From Clostridium sp. CAG:1000 (lineage in GTDB: Bacteria; Bacillota_I; Bacilli_A; RF39; UBA660): 13,339 bases of DNA. The position numbers and the translations under genes are program-made. Shown in pieces: positions 1 to 7,914 of this stretch. Numbering within the stretch: position 1 is the stretch's first letter; every line of letters begins with the position of its first letter. Under the pieces are notes generated by a model. The model was not told the origin of the DNA. It searched no databases and saw nothing but the letters and a program-made list of their open reading frames with translations. The stretch lies in contig HG000332.1 in the NCBI GenBank assembly GCA_000436975.1, positions 1-13,339 of the forward strand, read 5' to 3'.

Positions 1-1922
1 GTTGTTCCTGTCTTTGTTGAATTACTTGTTGTATTATTCCATATTCCACCATTCGGATTTATTGTTAATGTGTAATTCACATTAGTCCAATGAGCGTAAA
101 GTGTTACGTTTCCTGCTGGCGTATATGTATTACTTACTTTAGTTCCTCCACTACTTTGTGTATACCATCCATCAAACGTATATCCTGTTTTGGATGGTGT
201 TGGTAATGTTATACTTGCTGAATTCCATTTTGCATATAATGTTGTATTACTTGCTTTATCATACGCTTTTACACCACTACCACTTGCATTAATATATTGT
301 ATACCTTTTCCATTTGTTTCTGAATAATACCCACCAAATGTTAATTTGACTGTTTTTTCTTCAGTCTTAGTTGAATCATATACAAGAGTTACTTTATATG
401 CTTTTGCAGGTACTGTAATATTTGATATATTCTTTCCATAAGTTACAGACACACTTGATGTACCAGCAGTAGTTGCTCCTTGATTATCAAGCGATACTTT
501 ATAACTATTAGCACTACATATTGCATAAAGTGTTATATTTGAATTTGCACTATAGTTAGTATAACCTGATGTATATGAAGTTCCACTTCCATCACTTTTA
601 GTATTCCATTTACATATGTGACCTGTTTTAGATATTAAAGCTAATGTTGTATTATTAGAATTAACTCTATAATTAGCCTCGATAGTTGCATTACTTGTAC
701 CAAATGTGAATTTATTATTTTCAAGTTTAGTTGTAACATCATTTACGTCTTTAGTTAATTTCCAATTATTAAATGGTCTTTCAGCCTCTACTATATTTTT
801 TGATATTGTCGCATTAGTATTATTACTATCAAAAGTTATTTTATAAGTGCTACCTTTAGTTGGATTATCAATTGTTGTAGTAGACATATATTCTTGTTCT
901 ATTGTTTTGTTTTCTGTTTGATTATTCCAAACTCCTCCATTTGGTTTAACTGTTAATGTATATTTCTTTATTTCCCACTGTGCAGTTAATTTTAAGTTAT
1001 CATTTACAATAGTATCTTTAGTAACAATATTTCCACTTGCATCTTTCCATCCTTTAAACATATAACCAGGTTTAGAAACACTTGTACATATATTAGTTAA
1101 CTTACTACCTTTAGTTACTGATAAGCTTTCACAATTACCAGTGCCTCCATTTAAATCATACTGTACTAATAAACCAGTGGCAATTAAGTTAATAGTACAT
1201 TCTTTATCACTTGTTATATCTTTATTAGACTTAAATATTCTATGTATTTTATTTGTTTTATCATATTCATATTCAAAATCACAGTTATTATTATAATATG
1301 CAAATGTACTATCAGGTTTAAAATTAATAACAATTTGTCCTTCTGTGCTTTCAACTGCATAAACAATATATTTATCTACCAATAAGTTATTATTAGTTAT
1401 TTTACCATTTTCTATATAGAAAGTAAGTTTATACGTACCAACAAATTCCCATGGATTATTTTTAGTTCCACTTCCTTTTGTCTTTGTACCTGGTATTACA
1501 AACTCAGTAACTCTCAGTGCATATTTTTTATCTCCGGCATCTATTACATCATTGTTAAGGACATTTATTACTTTAATAGTGCCATCCTTCATTAAGAAGA
1601 ATTCAACATCTTGGCTTAAATATGTATTACCATTACTATCTTTTGATACTATAAATTCCTCTTCATTTAACAAACCGCCTCTTGTAAAATCAGTATTCAC
1701 CGTTGATTTATTGTTTTTAAACGCAAAGGGTATGATTGCTGTATCAGAGTTCACAATTTCAATATACTTTTTATCTGTTATTATATACTTCCCATATTTA
1801 TTAAATTTATAAACATATCTTTGAGAATTATTCACTGCTTTATCATATGACACAGTCACATCAGCATTAATATTTATTATAAATAGAAAAGTTAATAATA
1901 AAAATGTAAACACTTTTTTCAT
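1..1922 (-). CDS. Secreted surface protein with InlB B-type repeats (3' part beyond window)
   Basis: Reverse-strand frame open from an ATG at 1922 to the left edge, giving 640 codons with no stop; the C-terminus is missing. The first 20 residues (MKKVFTFLLL..., ending INA before Asp21) look like a Sec signal peptide. Residues about 21-250 form an N-terminal region I do not recognise. Repeats of the InlB B-repeat/Flg_new (Listeria-Bacteroides) type follow: NGG at 258-260 with GYMFKGW at 286-292, then PNGGVWNN from 327, then GYTFDGWY at 580-587 and PNGGIWNN from 623, with degenerate units between. Proteins with these repeats in gut Firmicutes are usually exported and wall-anchored; an anchor would lie outside the window. 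Cysteines are frequent for a surface protein, for example C264 and C279 in the first repeat. A weak SD (AGTAGG) precedes the ATG. No leucine-rich repeats are seen, so it is not a classical internalin; ligand unknown. Confidence 0.88.
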   Translation of the reverse strand, partial: MKKVFTFLLLTFLFIININADVTVSYDKAVNNSQRYVYKFNKYGKYIITDKKYIEIVNSDTAIIPFAFKNNKSTVNTDFTRGGLLNEEEFIVSKDSNGNTYLSQDVEFFLMKDGTIKVINVLNNDVIDAGDKKYALRVTEFVIPGTKTKGSGTKNNPWEFVGTYKLTFYIENGKITNNNLLVDKYIVYAVESTEGQIVINFKPDSTFAYYNNNCDFEYEYDKTNKIHRIFKSNKDITSDKECTINLIATGLLVQYDLNGGTGNCESLSVTKGSKLTNICTSVSKPGYMFKGWKDASGNIVTKDTIVNDNLKLTAQWEIKKYTLTVKPNGGVWNNQTENKTIEQEYMSTTTIDNPTKGSTYKITFDSNNTNATISKNIVEAERPFNNWKLTKDVNDVTTKLENNKFTFGTSNATIEANYRVNSNNTTLALISKTGHICKWNTKSDGSGTSYTSGYTNYSANSNITLYAICSANSYKVSLDNQGATTAGTSSVSVTYGKNISNITVPAKAYKVTLVYDSTKTEEKTVKLTFGGYYSETNGKGIQYINASGSGVKAYDKASNTTLYAKWNSASITLPTPSKTGYTFDGWYTQSSGGTKVSNTYTPAGNVTLYAHWTNVNYTLTINPNGGIWNNTTSNSTKTGT

Positions 1923-1941
1923 ACGATTACCTACTTTCTCT

Positions 1942-1970
1942 TTTATAATTTTATCATTTTATTAGAACAA
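1942..1970 (-). promoter_or_regulatory. Putative promoter of the InlB-repeat protein gene
   Basis: On the minus strand a TTGTTC -35 (1965-1970) and a TATAAA -10 (1942-1947) are separated by exactly 17 nt. The implied start near 1935 leaves a leader of only about 13 nt, enough to hold the AGTAGG ribosome-binding sequence. The region is so AT-rich that other -10 hexamers (TAAAAT a few bases upstream) are possible. Confidence 0.4.
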
Positions 1971-1984
1971 AATAAAGACATTTT

Positions 1985-2015
1985 TTAAAAATAAAAAGAG
2001 ATTTATTTATCTCTT
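1985..2015 (-). terminator. Rho-independent terminator of pheST, containing the pheT stop codon
   Basis: Minus strand: AAGAGAT (2009-2015) pairs perfectly with ATCTCTT (1996-2002) across a 6-nt loop, followed by a T-rich tail (TTTATTTTT). The pheT TAA (2003-2005) lies in the loop, so there is essentially no 3' UTR. It separates pheST from the surface-protein gene downstream on the same strand. Confidence 0.75.
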
Positions 2016-4369
2016 AATACTCCATTATGATTTTTAATTACAGAAGACACTACATTATCAATAATTGGATTTACTTCTTCATCAGTAAGTGTCTTATCAA
2101 AACTTTCAAATGTTAATTTGAATGTTATAGCTTTTTTATTTTCTCCTAATGATTCATCTTCATAATAATCACTTGCATTAACTGACTTTAATGAACCTTT
2201 TCCATTCTTTCTGATTGTTAAAATCATATCATCGCAAAGTACATCTTTATTAACTATGAAACTTAAGTCCTTAGTTATACTAGGATATTTAGTAAACTCT
2301 CTAAACTTAATTTTTCCACTCTTTATACTAAATAACGTATCTAAATTAATTTCCATTACATAAATATCTTCTTTATAAAGACTCGGATGAACTTTACCAA
2401 AATATCCAACTATTGTTCCATTTATATTGATATATGCACTTTGGTATGGGTTCATTTCACAAGGAAATTCTCTTACTTCAAATGTATATCTATTTTTATA
2501 TCCTAGTCTTTCTAATAATTCTTCTACTATACCTTTTAATGTATAAAAATCATGTACTCTTACTTCTATACCTTCATTATATCTACCAGTTACAAGAGCA
2601 CATAGTACACTTTCCTCTACTATTTCACTATTTATTTTAGAGAAACTCTTACCGAGTTCAAATATACCCAAATCTTTTATATTTCTTGCTTTATTGTAGT
2701 CATAAACAGATAGTAATGATGTTATTAAACTATGTCTTAAAGTAGTTTTATCTTCACTTAATGGAGATGATACTTGTATTAAACCAAACTCATCATTAGT
2801 AAACTTAAACACATCTTTTTCATTTATCAATGAATATGTAATTACTTCATTTAGTGACATACTACTCATAATATTTCTAACTAATCTTGGTCTTTTATCA
2901 TAATTACCTGGAGATGTTTCAAAATCAGGTAATGTACTTTCGATATTGTCAACTCCATATATTCTTCCAACTTCTTCAATTAAGTCTTCTATTATACTTA
3001 TATCAGTTCTTCTTGTTGGTACTGAAACTTTAAATACATTTTTATTTTCTTTAACATCAAATTTTAATTTTCTAAATACATCAAGTACATCATCTACACT
3101 AAGTTTATATCCTAATACTGAATTAATTTTATCAAGAGTAATTTCTATTTCTTTATTATTTCTATCAAGTGTATTATATTCAAGCATCCCTTTATATACC
3201 TTTGCTGATGCATACATTGAAAGTAAAGTACATGCCCTTTCAATGGCAAAATAACATCTATTAACATCAAGTCCCTTTTCATATCTTGAACTTGCTTCAC
3301 TTCTTAATATTTTTTTAGAAGTATTTCTAATATTAATTGGTCTAAAGATTGCTGATTCAATAACTACATTTTTAGTAGTACTCTCTATTTCAGTAGAAAG
3401 CCCACCCATAACTCCAGCTAAACCTATAGCTTCTTTTCCATTAGTTATAACAATATCACTACTTGATAGTATTCTTTCATTACTATCAAGAGTAGTTACT
3501 TTTTCTCCATCTTTTGCCATTCTTGCACTAATAGTATTCCCAAGTCTATCAGCATCATAAAAATGCAATGGTTGTCCTGTTTCTAACATTACATAATTAG
3601 AAATATCTACTACATTATTTATTGGTCTAATACCGCATGCAATAAGTCTATTTTTAATAAAATTAGGGCTTTCTTTTATTTCAACATTAATTGCTTTCTT
3701 TGTTAAGAATGTAAATACATTATCAGTTTCAACTTTAAGATTTAACTCATCACTAATATTTTTATCAACTTCATCATATTTAATTTTAGGTTCTATTACT
3801 TCTCTACCTGTTATAGCAGATACTTCATATGCAAGACCTAATTCACTTAATAAATCAGCTCTATTAGATGTAAGTTCAAAATCAATAATCTCATCATCAA
3901 GTTCTAAATATTTAATTGGGTCTTCTCCAACTGGTGCGTCACTTGACAGTTCACTAATACCTTCTATATCTTCTTTTTTAAGGTATTTTTGTTCTATACC
4001 TAACTCATCTAAAGCGCAAAGCATACCATTAGATTCATGTCCAAGTATCATTGATTTTTTAATAGTCCCTTTAGGTAATACACAACCATCTAATGCTACT
4101 ATTACTTTAATACCTTTTCTAACATTAGGCGCACCACATACTATATTCAATATTTCACTTTTAATATCAACTTTACATAGATTCAAGTGATCACTTTCAG
4201 GATGAGATATGCACTCTATAACTTCTCCTATAACTAGTTTAGTAGCAGAAACTAGCGTTTTAACTGACTCACTCTCATTACCAATTCTAACCATTTCATC
4301 AGTTAAATATTTAGTGTCAATATCATCTATTTTAGTATAAGCATTTACAAATTTTCTACTTAACTTCAT
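2003..4369 (-). CDS. pheT: Phenylalanyl-tRNA synthetase beta subunit
   Basis: Beta subunit of the cytoplasmic (alpha-beta)2 PheRS, which charges tRNA-Phe; beta carries tRNA recognition and editing of mischarged Tyr-tRNA-Phe. Domains in order: EMAP/OB-fold tRNA-binding domain at about 40-150 (HPESDHLNLCKVD, CGAPNVRKG), B3/B4 editing domain at about 205-375 (GIRPINNVVDISNYVM, GQPLHFYDAD, GLAGVMGG), B5 domain at about 400-470, catalytic-like core, and a C-terminal FDX-ACB anticodon-binding domain (KYPSITKDLSFIV). I chose ATG 4369 (MKLSRKF; 788 aa, normal for the family) because it follows GAGAGGAGAT at good spacing; a TTG at 4390 in the same frame lies upstream of that SD inside pheS. It starts 1 nt after the pheS stop, so it is translationally linked to pheS. 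No missing domain is seen. Confidence 0.97.
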   Translation of the reverse strand: MKLSRKFVNAYTKIDDIDTKYLTDEMVRIGNESESVKTLVSATKLVIGEVIECISHPESDHLNLCKVDIKSEILNIVCGAPNVRKGIKVIVALDGCVLPKGTIKKSMILGHESNGMLCALDELGIEQKYLKKEDIEGISELSSDAPVGEDPIKYLELDDEIIDFELTSNRADLLSELGLAYEVSAITGREVIEPKIKYDEVDKNISDELNLKVETDNVFTFLTKKAINVEIKESPNFIKNRLIACGIRPINNVVDISNYVMLETGQPLHFYDADRLGNTISARMAKDGEKVTTLDSNERILSSSDIVITNGKEAIGLAGVMGGLSTEIESTTKNVVIESAIFRPINIRNTSKKILRSEASSRYEKGLDVNRCYFAIERACTLLSMYASAKVYKGMLEYNTLDRNNKEIEITLDKINSVLGYKLSVDDVLDVFRKLKFDVKENKNVFKVSVPTRRTDISIIEDLIEEVGRIYGVDNIESTLPDFETSPGNYDKRPRLVRNIMSSMSLNEVITYSLINEKDVFKFTNDEFGLIQVSSPLSEDKTTLRHSLITSLLSVYDYNKARNIKDLGIFELGKSFSKINSEIVEESVLCALVTGRYNEGIEVRVHDFYTLKGIVEELLERLGYKNRYTFEVREFPCEMNPYQSAYININGTIVGYFGKVHPSLYKEDIYVMEINLDTLFSIKSGKIKFREFTKYPSITKDLSFIVNKDVLCDDMILTIRKNGKGSLKSVNASDYYEDESLGENKKAITFKLTFESFDKTLTDEEVNPIIDNVVSSVIKNHNGVLRDK

Positions 4370-4370
4370 A

Positions 4371-5411
4371 TTATATCTCCTCTCTATCAAAGATATTTAA
4401 GAATCTTTCATCATTAGAATAGAAAAGTCTTATATTATTAATACCATATTTAAGCATTGCAACTCTTTCAATTCCAAGTCCAAAAGCAAAACCGGTATAA
4501 ACTTCTGGATCAAATCCGCAATCTCTAAGTACGTTAGGATGAACCATACCACTACCTAATATTTCAATCCACCCTGTATGTTTACAAATATTGCATCCTT
4601 TATTATTACAATTAAAACATGATACATCTACTTCATAAGATGGCTCTGTAAATGGAAAATAACTTGCTCTAAATCTAATATTTCTATCTTTACCAAACAT
4701 TTTTCTAACAAGTAGTTCTAAAGTACCTTTTAAATCAGAAAGAGAAATATTTTTTCCTACAACTAAACCCTCTATTTGCATAAATTGATGTGAATGAGTC
4801 GCATCATCATCATCTCTTCTATATACTTTACCAGGACAAATCATTTTAAATGGTTTTTTATCTGCCCTAGATAACATGTATCTTACCTGCATCGCAGATG
4901 TTTGAGTACGAAGTAATAACTCATCATCAATATAGAATGTATCTTGTGCATCTCTTGCTGGATGTCCTTTTGGTACATTTAACATTTCAAAGCAATATTT
5001 ATCAGTTTCAACTTCAGGTCCATCAACAACATCATATCCCATTGAGATAAATAAGTCTTCTATCTCTTCTCTTATTTTAGTAAGTGGATGAATAGTACCT
5101 CTTTTATTTTTCTTACTAGGTAATGTAATATCAATTTTATCTTTTTCTAATTTCTTTTTAAGTGTTTCTTCTTTGATTTCTTTTAGTTTTAAATTAATCG
5201 CATCATTAAGTTCAATTCTAAATTCATTAGAAAGAGCTCCTACTTCTTTTTTCTCTTCATTACTTAGTGTTTTCATATTAGACATTATCTGACTAAATTC
5301 ACTTTTTTTGCCTAAATATTTACTCTTAGTATTATTGATACTAAATTCATCTTTACATATAGATATTTCTTCTAATGCTTCTTTTTTTAAAATATTTAAT
5401 TTTTCTTTCAT
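4371..5411 (-). CDS. pheS: Phenylalanyl-tRNA synthetase alpha subunit
   Basis: Catalytic alpha subunit of PheRS, a class II synthetase (346 aa, usual length). The N-terminal ~90 residues are the coiled-coil tRNA-binding arm. The catalytic domain follows: motif 1 region HPLTKIREEIEDLF, motif 2 region RRDDDDATHSHQFMQIEG, the FRASYFPFTEPSYEVDV stretch (247-263), and motif 3 GFAFGLGIERVAML from 307. A four-cysteine element (C265, C268, C273, C276) sits before WIEILGSGMVHPNVL, as in other Firmicutes PheS. The ATG is preceded by a near-perfect AAGGAGG five bases upstream. First gene of pheST; expression is controlled by the T-box leader immediately upstream. Confidence 0.97.
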   Translation of the reverse strand: MKEKLNILKKEALEEISICKDEFSINNTKSKYLGKKSEFSQIMSNMKTLSNEEKKEVGALSNEFRIELNDAINLKLKEIKEETLKKKLEKDKIDITLPSKKNKRGTIHPLTKIREEIEDLFISMGYDVVDGPEVETDKYCFEMLNVPKGHPARDAQDTFYIDDELLLRTQTSAMQVRYMLSRADKKPFKMICPGKVYRRDDDDATHSHQFMQIEGLVVGKNISLSDLKGTLELLVRKMFGKDRNIRFRASYFPFTEPSYEVDVSCFNCNNKGCNICKHTGWIEILGSGMVHPNVLRDCGFDPEVYTGFAFGLGIERVAMLKYGINNIRLFYSNDERFLNIFDREEI

Positions 5412-5423
5412 TTTATCCTCCTT

Positions 5424-5485
5424 AAAATAAAAAAGTCACAAACTAAGGACGGATTGTTCCGCGGTACCACCTTAATTCATGACTT
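5424..5485 (-). terminator. T-box-controlled terminator hairpin
   Basis: Minus strand: the arm starting AAGTCA (5480-5485) and ending TAAGG pairs with CCTTAG...TGACTT (to 5433), interrupted by two mismatches and a G-T pair, and is followed by TTTTTTATTTT. The AAGG and CCTT segments are shared with the antiterminator, so the two structures exclude each other. Confidence 0.9.
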
Positions 5486-5623
5486 ATCATGCTCTTTAAT
5501 TGTTAACGCCAATATACGTTCTTTTTTAGTGAAGGTGAATTCATGGGTATTTACTATTGATTCTCACCACTTATCAACTCTCTTAAAGTAAATATAATTC
5601 ATTACTACTTCTTCACAAAAGAT
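5424..5623 (-). promoter_or_regulatory. T-box riboswitch, Phe-specific, ahead of pheST
   Basis: The leader RNA senses uncharged tRNA-Phe and then permits read-through into pheST. Minus-strand elements in order: Stem I base GTGAAG (5611-5616) pairing with CTTCAC (5529-5534); an AGTA loop-E-like element just inside; an apical hairpin TTGAT/ATCAA (5557-5577) with a GTGG-containing loop; a specifier loop with TTC (5537-5539), the Phe codon, followed by A; and the T-box AAGGTGGTACCGCGG (5459-5473). The TGGT in the T-box can pair with the NCCA end of a tRNA with discriminator A, as in tRNA-Phe. The antiterminator pairs AAGG/CCTT and CGG/CCG around AACAAT; the competing terminator is listed separately. 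The mapped elements are visible; the tRNA specificity is inferred from the codon and the downstream gene, which agree. Confidence 0.95.
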
Positions 5624-5629
5624 ATGTTA

Positions 5630-5658
5630 ATTCTAACACCAAATGCAGTAAAATTCAA
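5630..5658 (-). promoter_or_regulatory. Promoter of the T-box-pheST transcript
   Basis: TTGAAT (5653-5658), a 17-nt spacer, and TAGAAT (5630-5635) on the minus strand. The predicted start near 5623 is about 7 nt before the first Stem I base pair, where a T-box transcript should begin. The -35 lies only 6 nt after the proS stop codon. Confidence 0.7.
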
Positions 5659-5664
5659 TAATTT

Positions 5665-7362
5665 TTAATATTCTTTTATAATTTTGTTAATTTCATCTAA
5701 TAAGTAGTTAATATCTATTTCATAACTAGTAAATTCATGTCTTAACTTAACTTCTACTTTCCCATAATTAAGAGAATGTCCTACAGTTATTCTAATTGGT
5801 ACTCCTATTAAATCCATATCATTAAATTTATTACCAGGAGATACTTTTCTATCATCAACTATAGTATCTATTTGAAGTGAATTTAATTTATCATAAAGTC
5901 TCATTGAATATTTATATGCTTCCCTATCATTAACGTTAACAATTACTATTCCAACCTTATATGGAGCAACTTTAATAGGCCAAATAATGCCTTTCTCATC
6001 GTGATTCTTCTCAACTATTGCTGCCATACATCTATCTATACCTATTCCATAAGAACCCATATGTACATAATTAAACTCATTCTTTTCATCTAAGTATCTT
6101 AAATTATATATTTCACTATAAGCAGTACCTAATTTAAATATATTACCCACTTCAATGCCTTTTAATATAGATGCAGTACTTTTACATCTAGGACATAAAG
6201 AAAATGAGTTAAATATTTTTAAATCAGCATATTTATTAACCTTAAAATCTATACCAGGATTAATATTTATGTAATGATAATCTTTTTTATTAGAACCACA
6301 TACTGCATTATACATTTGTTTAACTTCATTATCAGCTATTATTTCGAACTCAACATCAACTGGTCCAATACTTCCTCTATATAAATCAAACTTAGATAAC
6401 TCCTCTTCACTAGGTATAGTAACATTGTCAGATTTAATTAATTTTTTAAATTTTAATATATTTAATTCAGCATCTGCTCTTAAAAGTACCATTATATATT
6501 TTTCATCAGTCTTTAATACTAATGATTTTATTATATTGGTTAATGGTTCTGTTAAATATTCACTTAAGTCTTTAACACTTTTAACTCCGGGGGTATATAC
6601 TTCTTTTCTTGGCCTTATTTTAACTTTTTCTCTTCTAAATGTATTATATGAACTAGCAAATTCAATATTAGTACAATAACTACAATTATCACATTTAACT
6701 ATATCGTTATCTCCATAGTCACATATAACTTGAAACTCTTCGCTTAATATTCCTTTCATAAGACAGGGATCAGATGCAGCTACTAAAGTATCAAGACCCA
6801 ATTTTTTAAAAGTATTTTTAAACACTTGATACATCTTATCATAACTAATATCAAGACCGGACTCATCAGCATCAAAACTATATGCATCTGCCATTATGAA
6901 TTCTTTCTTTCTTATAATTCCATATTTAGGATGTTCTTCATCTCTATATTTATTGCTTATTTGATATATTGTAAAGTGAAGATCTTTATAGCTTCTTACT
7001 TTATCTCTTGCAAGTAATGCAAATAATTCTTCAGAAGTAGGACATAAATTATATATTATATTATCCCTGCTTTTAATACTAAACAATTCACTTCCAAATA
7101 TCTTTTCTCTATTAGTAACCTCAAAAACATCACTTTTAATAAGTGACGGCATTAGTAATTCATCGCAGTTTATTTTCTTCATTTCTTCTCTTATAATATT
7201 CTTTATATTATTCATTACTTTTAATCCCATTGGAAGATATGTATAAATACCATTATCATTTTTATATATCATTCCACTTTTAATAAGTAATGCAGAAGAA
7301 ATAGCGCTCTCATCGTTTGGAAATTCTTTTCTTGTAATAAAGAAGTTATTTGACATTATCAT
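5665..7362 (-). CDS. proS: Prolyl-tRNA synthetase, bacterial (YbaK-insertion) type
   Basis: Charges tRNA-Pro with proline; class II enzyme, 565 aa, normal for the bacterial form. Visible: CPTSEE (about 107-112), motif 2 region KYRDEEHPKYGIIRKKEF with MADAYSFD, an INS/YbaK-type editing insertion at about 225-390 (GPVDVEF, CGSNKKDYHY), cysteine pairs flanking it (CDNCSYC; CPRC), motif 3 GSYGIGIDR, and the C-terminal anticodon-binding domain (WPIKVAPYKVGIV, DDR, SPGNKFNDMDLIG). Start: ATG 7362 has GAGGAG eight bases upstream; the in-frame GTG at 7371 overlaps that SD and was rejected, while ATG 7356 is a possible alternative. The SD lies within the end of the pilin gene and the gap is 5 nt, so proS is probably co-transcribed with it. 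No terminator hairpin is seen after the stop. Confidence 0.96.
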   Translation of the reverse strand: MIMSNNFFITRKEFPNDESAISSALLIKSGMIYKNDNGIYTYLPMGLKVMNNIKNIIREEMKKINCDELLMPSLIKSDVFEVTNREKIFGSELFSIKSRDNIIYNLCPTSEELFALLARDKVRSYKDLHFTIYQISNKYRDEEHPKYGIIRKKEFIMADAYSFDADESGLDISYDKMYQVFKNTFKKLGLDTLVAASDPCLMKGILSEEFQVICDYGDNDIVKCDNCSYCTNIEFASSYNTFRREKVKIRPRKEVYTPGVKSVKDLSEYLTEPLTNIIKSLVLKTDEKYIMVLLRADAELNILKFKKLIKSDNVTIPSEEELSKFDLYRGSIGPVDVEFEIIADNEVKQMYNAVCGSNKKDYHYININPGIDFKVNKYADLKIFNSFSLCPRCKSTASILKGIEVGNIFKLGTAYSEIYNLRYLDEKNEFNYVHMGSYGIGIDRCMAAIVEKNHDEKGIIWPIKVAPYKVGIVIVNVNDREAYKYSMRLYDKLNSLQIDTIVDDRKVSPGNKFNDMDLIGVPIRITVGHSLNYGKVEVKLRHEFTSYEIDINYLLDEINKIIKEY

Positions 7363-7367
7363 ATTGT

Positions 7368-7799
7368 TCACTCCTCAATAATATACGAAACAAGTTTTCT
7401 ATTTAATAAATCATTATTATCATATCTAATACATACAAGAAGATTATTCATCTCTTCTCCTGTTTTAGGATTAATCATTACATAACCTTCATCACTAGAA
7501 GTTGATGCCCCTTTTAAATATCCACTCTCTATTAAATAGCCAACAGTAGGATGAGCACATTCACTGTCTAATGTTCTTTGATCTTTATATTCATTTTTAA
7601 CATCTTTTGGTATTAAATTTAAATTATCATTGCCCCATTCAATAGCTGCATTTTTAATCATTTCTACTCTGTTATTATAGTCTTCATTTAATGTCTCATT
7701 TCTCATGTTTATTATAGATGGCACAACTAAAACAGCAAGTATTCCCATAATAGCAATAACAGCTAAAACTTCTACTAAAGTCATTCCTTTTTTATTCAT
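7368..7799 (-). CDS. Type IV pilin-like prepilin (competence/type IV filament pseudopilin)
   Basis: 143-aa protein with a textbook class III prepilin leader: MNKKG, cleavage predicted between G5 and M6, then TLVEVLAVIAIMGILAVLVV with Glu at mature position 5. The hydrophobic helix (about 7-29) continues into an N-terminal alpha-helix; the rest is a small soluble domain with two cysteines (C81, C123) that might form a disulfide. Such proteins are processed by a PilD/ComC peptidase and assembled by a GspE/PilB ATPase; that ATPase type is divergently encoded next door, which supports the assignment. ATG 7799 is preceded by AGAGGT seven bases upstream. The frame is open to 7985, but that extension crosses the promoter and the SD and is not real. 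Major versus minor pilin cannot be decided; no peptidase or inner-membrane platform gene is in the window. Confidence 0.88.
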   Translation of the reverse strand: MNKKGMTLVEVLAVIAIMGILAVLVVPSIINMRNETLNEDYNNRVEMIKNAAIEWGNDNLNLIPKDVKNEYKDQRTLDSECAHPTVGYLIESGYLKGASTSSDEGYVMINPKTGEEMNNLLVCIRYDNNDLLNRKLVSYIIEE

Positions 7800-7823
7800 A
7801 TTATTTACCTCTATTATATAAAA

Positions 7824-7852
7824 AGTATAACAAATTTTTTTTATAATAACAA
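7824..7852 (-). promoter_or_regulatory. Promoter of the pilin-proS unit
   Basis: Minus strand: TTGTTA (7847-7852), 17-nt spacer, TATACT (7824-7829). The predicted start near 7817 gives an 18-nt leader that includes the AGAGGT SD. Its -35 is 6 bp from the -35 of the divergent ATPase promoter. Confidence 0.65.
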
Positions 7853-7858
7853 TACTTC

Positions 7859-7887
7859 TTGAAATTAAAATAATTATATAATATAAT
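7859..7887 (+). promoter_or_regulatory. Promoter of the GspE/PilB-type ATPase gene
   Basis: TTGAAA (7859-7864), 17-nt spacer, and a consensus TATAAT (7882-7887): the best sigma-A-type promoter in the window. The start is predicted near 7894, followed by AGAGAGGG and ATG 7915. Confidence 0.8.
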
Positions 7888-7914
7888 AGAATAAGAGAAT
7901 AGAGAGGGTATATA

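Noticed and set aside
1552..1812. Plus-strand 86-codon frame inside the surface-protein gene
   Set aside because: Antisense to a continuous 640-codon frame with signal peptide and repeats; no SD or recognisable product.
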